Below the pieces are notes generated by a model. It had not been told where the DNA came from. It did no database searches and saw only the letters and a program-made list of their open reading frames with translations. From Acidobacteriaceae bacterium (GTDB lineage Bacteria > Acidobacteriota > Terriglobia > Terriglobales > SbA1), in the NCBI GenBank assembly GCA_003156615.1, contig PMHI01000236.1, positions 20,170 to 25,255 on the forward strand: a stretch of DNA of 5,086 nucleotides, read 5' to 3'. Below are positions 1 through 5,086 of the stretch, piece after piece. Every line of letters begins with the position of its first letter. Position 1 is the stretch's first letter. The position numbers were made by a program, and so were the translations under genes.

Positions 1-189
1 GCCATGATCGAGGAAGATCCGGTCAGCCGCCTACATCTGCGCGTGCCGCAGAAAGAAGGCAAGACGCTGGCCATGCTCGAAGCCCGAGCGCGGATCTATT
101 CGCGGCGCTATCAGAATGGAGCGGTGCTGCTCGAAGCGGAAGCGCCGGAGTCGGTGGTAAGGCGGGTACGGGAGTTTGTCGTGGAGTGA
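1..189 (+). CDS. hflX: GTPase HflX-like, C-terminal fragment (5' end outside window)
   Basis: The reading frame is open from base 1 and ends at TGA 187-189, giving the last 62 residues of a longer protein. The visible part contains HLRVPQKEG, then a basic helix (LEARARIYSRRY) and a short beta-type segment (GAVLLEAEAP), ending in VREFVVE. This layout resembles the small C-terminal domain that follows the G domain in HflX, a ribosome-associated GTPase that splits or rescues stalled ribosomes; E. coli HflX has a similar LRLPPQEG stretch there. None of the GTP-binding motifs lie in the window, so the call rests on this tail alone. The internal ATG at base 4 is not a plausible start, because the frame runs in from the edge. 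The gene is functionally unrelated to the atp genes and is separated from them by about 300 bases with a promoter. Confidence 0.7.
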   Translation, partial: AMIEEDPVSRLHLRVPQKEGKTLAMLEARARIYSRRYQNGAVLLEAEAPESVVRRVREFVVE

Positions 190-207
190 GCGGCGCGCAT
201 TTAAATG

Positions 208-363
208 GGCCGGCAACCAAGAAGCGGTGACATTCCTTGGCTATCGGCCCATTCGATCCTGAATTGGATCGGAGGTGATAATTCAATGCTAGTCCTCTTT
301 ATCGGGAAGTCAAGGGTTTGTTGCAGATTTCTCGATAGGCCGGCAACTCAAGGCCGGCCCATT
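208..363 (+). repeat. Paired copies of an interrupted palindrome (two arms duplicated)
   Basis: GGCCGGCAAC occurs exactly at 208-217 and 338-347, and CGGCCCATT occurs exactly at 245-253 and 355-363. Each left-arm copy is followed by a right-arm copy, giving a long-looped unit (about 204-253) and a short-looped unit (about 336-363). They may be two diverged copies of one palindromic repeat, or two arms selected for alternative base pairing. Copy number elsewhere in the genome cannot be judged from this window. Confidence 0.5.
271..279 (+). promoter_or_regulatory. Perfect extended Shine-Dalgarno sequence GGAGGTGAT
   Basis: These nine bases are fully complementary to the usual 3' tail of 16S rRNA (ATCACCTCC). 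The next ATG is at 286-288, ten bases after the GGAGG core. This is by far the strongest ribosome-binding site in the window; atpF, atpA and atpG all lack a clear one. G271-A273 lie inside stem 2 (252-259 with 266-273), which would partly hide the site. An alternative 7-bp stem (260-266 with 279-285, one G-U) would instead display GGAGGTGA in its loop. Confidence 0.5.
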
Positions 364-387
364 TTGACACTTTTCGTGCGGCCTTGA
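286..387 (+). CDS. Possible 33-residue leader peptide or small protein, function unknown
   Basis: An ATG at 286-288 follows a perfect nine-base Shine-Dalgarno sequence and opens a frame of 33 residues ending at TGA 385-387. The product begins MLVLFIGKSRVCCRF and ends PILTLFVRP; it is basic, has a Cys-Cys pair at residues 12-13, and matches no family I recognise. The 3' part of the frame is forced by the G-C-rich stem DNA (residues RPATQGRP), which argues against ordinary protein selection. The frame runs through stem 3 and the terminator-like stem 4, so translation would disrupt both, as in an attenuation-type leader. It ends 27 bases before the -35 box of the atp promoter. The frame also extends upstream to an ATG at 205, but that start has no ribosome-binding site. 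It could equally be a chance ORF inside a structured element. Confidence 0.3.
   Translation: MLVLFIGKSRVCCRFLDRPATQGRPILTLFVRP
338..365 (+). terminator. Terminator-like hairpin downstream of the HflX-like gene
   Basis: GGCCGG at 338-343 pairs perfectly with CCGGCC at 354-359 across a 10-base loop, followed one base later by ATTTT (361-365). A strong all-G-C stem followed by a short T run is compatible with intrinsic termination of transcripts from upstream. However, the T run is only four bases and is offset by CA, so efficiency may be modest. The 3' arm is also complementary to 204-214, which would act as an antiterminator if both are in the same transcript. Confidence 0.35.
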
Positions 388-413
388 AAATTGCCCAAGC
401 GAGCCCCTTTGCG

Positions 414-442
414 TTGACATAAACTCCTGCGGACGTTAGACT
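414..442 (+). promoter_or_regulatory. Sigma70-type promoter for the atp gene cluster
   Basis: TTGACA at 414-419 is a perfect -35 consensus. It is followed by a 17-base spacer and TAGACT at 437-442, which matches the -10 consensus TATAAT at four of six positions, including the key first T, second A and last T. The predicted start point is near 449-451, leaving a leader of about 36 bases before the atpF ATG. It lies after the terminator-like hairpin, so the atp genes would be transcribed independently of the upstream GTPase gene. Confidence 0.65.
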
Positions 443-485
443 TAACAGTTTTCATAGCCCTCATTTTCCTGTACCGCAGCAATCA

Positions 486-941
486 ATGGATGAAACGCTA
501 CGACAAGTAGGCGGATTACTGCTCGGGTCTGTGCCCACGGTGATTCTGCTGGCGTTGCTCTACGCGCTCTACACGACCATCGTGCACAAGCCTTTGCGGC
601 GGGTGCTCGAGGAGCGGCGCAGCAAGACAGAGGGTGCGGTTGAGAAATCGCGGGCTGACATTGCCGCGGCGGAGGCGCGCACCTCCGAATATGAACAGCG
701 GTTGCGCGAAGCGCGGGCTACGGTGTTCCGCGCGCAGGAGGCCCGGCGCAAGCGAGCGCTGGATGCGCGGAGGGTGGCGTTCGACGAAGCTCGTAACAAG
801 GCCCGGGCGCAGGTGGAAGCCGCGAAGGCTGACATCCAGAAAGATCGCCAGGCGGCGCAAGAAGGTTTGCAGGGCGAGGCGCAGACTCTGGCTACGGAAA
901 TTATGCGGCGCGTACTCGAGCCAGCCGGAGCGGGACGTTGA
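486..941 (+). CDS. atpF: ATP synthase F0 subunit b (first of two b-type subunits)
   Basis: This encodes a peripheral-stalk subunit of the F1Fo ATP synthase, which holds the alpha3beta3 head still against the rotor. The 151-residue product has one N-terminal membrane span (about residues 10-32, rich in L/V/I/A). It is followed by the typical b-subunit junction HKPLRRVLEERR (34-45) and then a long charged helix rich in A, E, R and K to near the end, expected to form a coiled coil with the second b subunit. The length is close to that of classical b (about 156 residues in E. coli). There is no signal peptide. The start at 486 fits the membrane span lying close to the N-terminus, but no clear Shine-Dalgarno sequence precedes it. 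It is the first gene after the promoter, and its TGA overlaps the next ATG by one base (TGATG), suggesting coupled translation. Confidence 0.9.
   Translation: MDETLRQVGGLLLGSVPTVILLALLYALYTTIVHKPLRRVLEERRSKTEGAVEKSRADIAAAEARTSEYEQRLREARATVFRAQEARRKRALDARRVAFDEARNKARAQVEAAKADIQKDRQAAQEGLQGEAQTLATEIMRRVLEPAGAGR
927..935 (+). promoter_or_regulatory. Ribosome-binding site supporting the start of the second b gene
   Basis: GGAG at 927-930, followed by a second purine run GGGA at 932-935, lies 5 to 10 bases before the ATG at 941 and inside the 3' end of the first b gene. Together with the TGATG stop/start overlap it favours 941 over the later in-frame ATG codons at 968, 986, 1004 and 1010. Confidence 0.5.
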
Positions 942-1786
942 TGCCAAGAGCCACAGTCTCGAGCACCATGGCTCCGAACAAGAAGATGAAGATATTGAAC
1001 ATAATGAGGATGACTTCCGCGAAACGAATCCCCGTTTGCCTGCTGACGATGCTCGCCTTGAGTTTTGCTGGAGTGATCGTGCCGCTATATGGGCAGCAGG
1101 GGCCCGCTGCTCCGCAAGGGCTGACGGCTCAGCCGCAGGAGGCGAGGAAGGCTCCGAGGCAGCCGGGCATCGGGCGGCAATTGGCGCACGAGACGCGCGA
1201 AGCCGCGGGGGAAGCAAAGGATGAGAATGCGGAGTTCAAGCAGTCGCCATCGGTGGTGCTGATTGCGAACTGGACGGGGATGAGCCTGCAGCATGCCTAT
1301 TGGTTGTGCCTGATCTCGAACTTTGTGATCATCGCGGTGGTGATTTTCTGGGCGGGCCGCAAGTATTTGCCACCAATATTCAGCGCCCGCACGGCTGCGA
1401 TCCAGAAGGCCATGCAGGAAGCGCAGAGGGCCAGCGAGGAAGCGCGGCGGAAGCTGGCCGAGATTGAATCGCGCCTGATGAAGCTGGACGCCGAGATTGC
1501 TTCGATGCGGGATGCCGCGGAGAAAGACGCTGCGGCAGAGGAAGCGCGCATCCAGGCCGCGGCCGAGGAAGATGCGCGGAAGATGGTGGAATCGGCGCAG
1601 CAGGAAATTGCGGCTGCCGCCAAAGCAGCGCGGCGCGAGCTGACCGCTTACGCGGCTGATCTGGCGGTGGGGCTGGCGCAGCGCCAGATTCATGTGGATG
1701 CGGCCACCGATCAGGCGCTGGTGCGGAGTTTTGCCGGGGAGTTAGGCGGGTCTGAAAGTTCAGGTCCGGGAAGGGCTGGGCACTAG
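941..1786 (+). CDS. atpF: ATP synthase F0 subunit b, second copy (b'-like) with N-terminal signal sequence
   Basis: This is a second peripheral-stalk subunit, 281 residues from the ATG at 941. It has four parts: a basic N-terminus with a hydrophobic stretch (about 30-50, IPVCLLTMLALSFAGVIVPL) followed by YGQ-Q, like a signal peptide with a signal peptidase I site; a polar, Q/P/A/E-rich segment (about 52-105); a second membrane span (about 119-138, ending FWAGRKYLPP); and a long charged, alanine-rich helix (about 150-250) typical of b. Subunit b is normally oriented with its N-terminus outside, so a cleaved signal peptide leaving a periplasmic segment before the anchor is topologically consistent. 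The start is uncertain: 941 has a Shine-Dalgarno sequence and a stop/start overlap, but the ATG at 1010 (MTSAKRIPVC) would give the more classical signal peptide. The product is much longer than standard b (about 156). The next gene begins three bases after its stop. Confidence 0.85.
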   Translation: MPRATVSSTMAPNKKMKILNIMRMTSAKRIPVCLLTMLALSFAGVIVPLYGQQGPAAPQGLTAQPQEARKAPRQPGIGRQLAHETREAAGEAKDENAEFKQSPSVVLIANWTGMSLQHAYWLCLISNFVIIAVVIFWAGRKYLPPIFSARTAAIQKAMQEAQRASEEARRKLAEIESRLMKLDAEIASMRDAAEKDAAAEEARIQAAAEEDARKMVESAQQEIAAAAKAARRELTAYAADLAVGLAQRQIHVDAATDQALVRSFAGELGGSESSGPGRAGH

Positions 1787-1789
1787 AGG

Positions 1790-2326
1790 ATGGCTTCGGT
1801 CGCGAGCACATATGCGCGGGCCTTCGCCGATGTAGTCCTTAGCGACCATCTGGACGCCGGCGGCTCGACTGCGCAGTTGCGTGCGATTGCGAGCTTGCTC
1901 GCCGAGAGTTCCGAGTTGCGGCGAGTGTGGGAGAATCCCGCGATTCCCGCCGAGCAGAAGCGGCGAGTTCTGGACGTAATCGCCGAACGCGATGGAATTT
2001 CAAAGCAGGTGAGGAATCTGGTCGCAGTTCTAATCGATCACCAGCGAATTCATTTTCTGGAACCAATCATCGCACAACTCGAAAAAGAGCTCGATGCGCG
2101 GCTGGGGTTCGCCGAGGCGCAGATCACCAGCGCTCGCGGGTTGAGCGATGCCGAGAAGCAGGAGTTCGAAGCGCAGGTCGGGAAGCTGACGGGGAAAAAG
2201 GTACGAGCCCGGTACGGGCAGGATGCGGCGCTTCTGGGAGGCGCAATGGTCCGCATTGGCAGCACGATTTACGACGGTTCGGTGAAGGGCCAGTTGGAGA
2301 GGATGAAGGAAGCGATTAGCTCCTAG
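1790..2326 (+). CDS. atpH: ATP synthase F1 subunit delta (OSCP family)
   Basis: Delta sits on top of the alpha3beta3 head and joins it to the b stalk. The 178-residue product has the usual family length and two-part plan. An all-helical N-terminal domain (about 1-105) opens with STYARAFADVV, matching the family's conserved RYA-AL start, and contains ENPAIPAEQKRRVL (48-61) and LIDHQRIHFLEPII (81-94). A C-terminal domain (about 107-178) contains AQITSARGLS (110-119) and the conserved ending DAALLGGAMVRIGSTIYDGS (145-164), which closely matches the OSCP/delta signature. AGAGG touches the ATG directly, too close to be a normal ribosome-binding site; GGGAAGG at about 1769-1775 is farther than ideal. 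The gene follows the second b gene by three bases, so translational coupling is likely. Confidence 0.93.
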   Translation: MASVASTYARAFADVVLSDHLDAGGSTAQLRAIASLLAESSELRRVWENPAIPAEQKRRVLDVIAERDGISKQVRNLVAVLIDHQRIHFLEPIIAQLEKELDARLGFAEAQITSARGLSDAEKQEFEAQVGKLTGKKVRARYGQDAALLGGAMVRIGSTIYDGSVKGQLERMKEAISS

Positions 2327-2342
2327 CCTCAGGCTGTCCCTG

Positions 2343-3906
<1,564 letters not shown>

Positions 3907-3908
<2 letters not shown>

Positions 3909-3927
3909 TATCGAGTACCTAGTACCG
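3907..3927 (+). repeat. Three tandem heptamers overlapping the atpA stop codon
   Basis: The bases run as AGTATCG, AGTACCT, AGTACCG (3907-3913, 3914-3920, 3921-3927), a period-7 array whose first unit begins within the TAG stop of atpA (3906-3908). The rest of the gap to atpG (3928-3977) shows no repeat, no terminator and no clear ribosome-binding site. A comparable period-7 tract follows atpG. Confidence 0.5.
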
Positions 3928-3977
3928 TCGAAGTGAACATGCTTTAACTCGGTGCCCGGGACTCGCAAACTCCGACA

Positions 3978-5060
3978 ATGGCCAATATCCTCGACATTCG
4001 GCGGCGAATTCGCAGCGTGGTGAACACGCGGCAGATCACCAAGGCGATGAAGGTGGTCTCGGCTGCCAAGCTGCGCCGGGCGCAGGATCGCGCTTTGTCG
4101 GCTCGTCCCTACGCGCTGATGCTGACGAATGTGCTGAAGTCGCTGGTGGCGCGGGTGGAGATTTACGATCCGGAGACCGGAGAACCGAAGCATCCTTTGC
4201 TGGCACAGCGCCCCGAAAAGACCATCCTGTTGATTGTTGTCACCGGCGACAAGGGTCTGGCGGGTGCCTTCAGTGCCAACGTAACCAAAGCGGCCAGCCG
4301 CTTCCTTGAATCCAAAGCGGGGAAGAACGTCGACATCGAGGCAATTGGCCGCAAAGGGCGCGACTTTTTGCGACGACGTTATCCTGCGGCCCCGCGGCAG
4401 ACGCGCAGCCTGGCCGAGACCGACGAGTCGCTCGAGACCCAGCCCGAGGCCGGGCGGCGTGCTGCAGCGGTCCAAATCACGGGCGAGCACGTTGGGGTTC
4501 TCGGCAAGTTGGATTTTGCGCAAGCCCGGGCTTTGGCCGAGAGCGTGATTAGGCGTTATCAGCGCGAGGAGATCGACGCGGTATACGTGGTTTTCAATGA
4601 GTTCAAATCGGTAATTGCGCAGCGGCTCATCGTAGAACAGATTCTTCCCATCGAACGAATTGGGGCCCAGGCTGTCCGCCAGGCCGTGGAGATGACGGAA
4701 GAGGAGAAGAAAAAGGCCAAGGAAGCGGCGATCAGCGCAGGAGTGGGCATGCGGAGTTCCGAATCCCCGGCCGAACACGCTGCGGCGCAATTCGGCACCT
4801 CCCAGGTGGATTACATCTACGAGCAGCCGCCCGAGGAATTGTTCCGGGCCTTGCTGCCGAAATATGTTGCCATCCAGATTTTTCGCGCCCTGCTGGAATC
4901 GGTGGCGGCCGAACATGCCGCGCGCATGACCGCGATGGATTCGGCCACCAGCAACGCCACCGACATGATCGACTCGCTCACCTTAGTGATGAACCGGGCG
5001 CGGCAGGCGAAGATCACGAAGGAGATCATCGAGATCGTGAGCGGCGCGGCCGCGATGTAG
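3978..5060 (+). CDS. atpG: ATP synthase F1 subunit gamma, enlarged form
   Basis: Gamma is the central rotor shaft that turns inside alpha3beta3. The product starts with the conserved N-terminal helix MANILDIRRRIRSVVNTRQI, continuing TKAMKVVSAAKLRRAQ (to 36). Its Rossmann-like core includes ILLIVVTGDKGLAGAFSANV (83-102) and AVYVVFNEFKS (201-211), and it ends with the C-terminal shaft helix AARMTAMDSATSNATDMI (314-331) to ARQAKITKEIIEIVSGAAAM (341-360). At 360 residues it is about 70 longer than E. coli gamma (287). Hand alignment places the excess in two insertions: about 29 residues within 136-168 and about 38 residues within 228-275. There is no cysteine in the whole protein. TAG is followed directly by an in-frame TGA, a tandem stop. 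No clear Shine-Dalgarno sequence precedes the start, which is nonetheless fixed by the family N-terminus. The gene follows atpA by 69 bases. Confidence 0.96.
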   Translation: MANILDIRRRIRSVVNTRQITKAMKVVSAAKLRRAQDRALSARPYALMLTNVLKSLVARVEIYDPETGEPKHPLLAQRPEKTILLIVVTGDKGLAGAFSANVTKAASRFLESKAGKNVDIEAIGRKGRDFLRRRYPAAPRQTRSLAETDESLETQPEAGRRAAAVQITGEHVGVLGKLDFAQARALAESVIRRYQREEIDAVYVVFNEFKSVIAQRLIVEQILPIERIGAQAVRQAVEMTEEEKKKAKEAAISAGVGMRSSESPAEHAAAQFGTSQVDYIYEQPPEELFRALLPKYVAIQIFRALLESVAAEHAARMTAMDSATSNATDMIDSLTLVMNRARQAKITKEIIEIVSGAAAM

Positions 5061-5062
5061 TG

Positions 5063-5086
5063 AGCAGCCAGCGGTCAGCACTCAGT
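5063..5086 (+). repeat. Period-7 repeat tract after atpG, running off the window
   Basis: After the tandem stop of atpG the sequence reads AGCAGCC, AGCGGTC, AGCACTC, AGT (5063-5069, 5070-5076, 5077-5083, 5084-5086): heptamers that all begin AGC and end in C, the last cut off by the window edge. The array may continue to the right. The gene expected next, atpD (beta), is not visible. Confidence 0.5.

Larger units (their letters stand above)
204..365 (+). other. Structured intergenic element with competing stems (candidate cis-acting RNA)
   Basis: This part of the 296-base gap between the HflX-like gene and atpF is packed with inverted repeats. Stem 1 is a perfect 9 bp (204-212 with 245-253), with an inner 5 bp (217-221 with 236-240). 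Stem 2 is 8 bp with one G-U (252-259 with 266-273). Stem 3 is 12 bp with two G-U pairs (300-311 with 326-337). Stem 4 is 6 bp, all G-C (338-343 with 354-359), followed by ATTTT. In addition, 204-214 is a perfect 11-bp complement of 353-363, so a long-range helix could replace stems 1 and 4. GC over 281-330 is 40%, well below the genes. I recognise no known riboswitch or RNA family. It could be a regulatory leader, a small RNA, or remnants of a palindromic repeat. Strand is assumed from the flanking genes. Confidence 0.45.

Noticed and set aside
176..205. Weak promoter TTGTCG, 18 bases, TTTAAA, for the structured element
   Set aside because: Both boxes match at only four of six positions, and the predicted start near 212 would cut off the 5' arm of the first stem; it cannot be told from chance, though the element would need some promoter if transcribed alone.
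208..359. Resemblance of GGCCGGCAAC to the start of HDV-type ribozymes
   Set aside because: The pairing order, spacing and catalytic core expected for an HDV-like fold could not be drawn: the 7-bp partner lies about 140 bases away and no P1.1/P4 arrangement was found.
364..392. A second TTGACA (364-369) as an additional promoter
   Set aside because: The best -10 candidates (GAAAAT at 386-391, or AAAATT at 387-392) lack the essential first T; the site at 414-442 is clearly better.
938..940. TTG at 938 as the start of the second b gene
   Set aside because: An ATG follows immediately in the same frame at 941 and forms the common TGATG overlap; the TTG adds only one residue.
516..1217. Open frame of 233 codons on the minus strand opposite both b genes
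   Set aside because: The composition (R, S, A, L, P) mirrors the alanine/glutamate-rich helices on the other strand, and no family features are present.
634..1224. Open frame of 196 codons on the plus strand overlapping the two b genes
   Set aside because: It is arginine-rich, out of frame with two convincing genes, and lacks a ribosome-binding site.
2325..2335. AGCCT-C-AGGCT inverted repeat at the atpH stop as a terminator
   Set aside because: The loop of one base is too tight for a stable hairpin and no T run follows; transcription must continue into atpA.

Overview
The window holds part of an F-type ATP synthase operon, all on the + strand, following the 3' end of an unrelated gene. The gene set, the moderately high GC, a signal-peptide-bearing second b subunit and an enlarged gamma subunit fit an Acidobacteriota (Koribacter/Terriglobia-like) bacterium. 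This assignment rests on family resemblance recalled from memory, not on a search.

Layout: 1-189 is the C-terminal end of a GTPase that looks like HflX. 190-485 is a 296-base gap. Its first part (about 204-365) is AT-richer than the genes and dense in inverted repeats. It includes a 12-bp stem, an 11-bp long-range complement that competes with two local hairpins, and a 33-codon ORF preceded by a perfect nine-base Shine-Dalgarno sequence. The second part carries a good sigma70-type promoter (TTGACA, 17 bp, TAGACT at 414-442), which probably drives the atp genes. From 486 the order is b (atpF), second b (signal peptide form), delta (atpH), alpha (atpA), gamma (atpG). The beta and epsilon genes would be expected just beyond the right edge, and only 26 bases after gamma are visible.

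How the genes work together: the two b-type subunits form the peripheral stalk anchored in the membrane. Delta ties the stalk to the top of the alpha3beta3 head, and gamma is the central rotor shaft. The a and c subunits that make the proton channel and ring are not between the upstream GTPase gene and b, so Fo appears split, with a/c encoded elsewhere.

No CRISPR array, IS element, tRNA or rRNA was seen. The most unusual items are the structured intergenic element with its mini-ORF, two insertions in gamma (one at the site of the chloroplast redox insertion but without cysteines), the secreted-style N-terminus of the second b subunit, and period-7 repeat tracts at the 3' ends of atpA and atpG.
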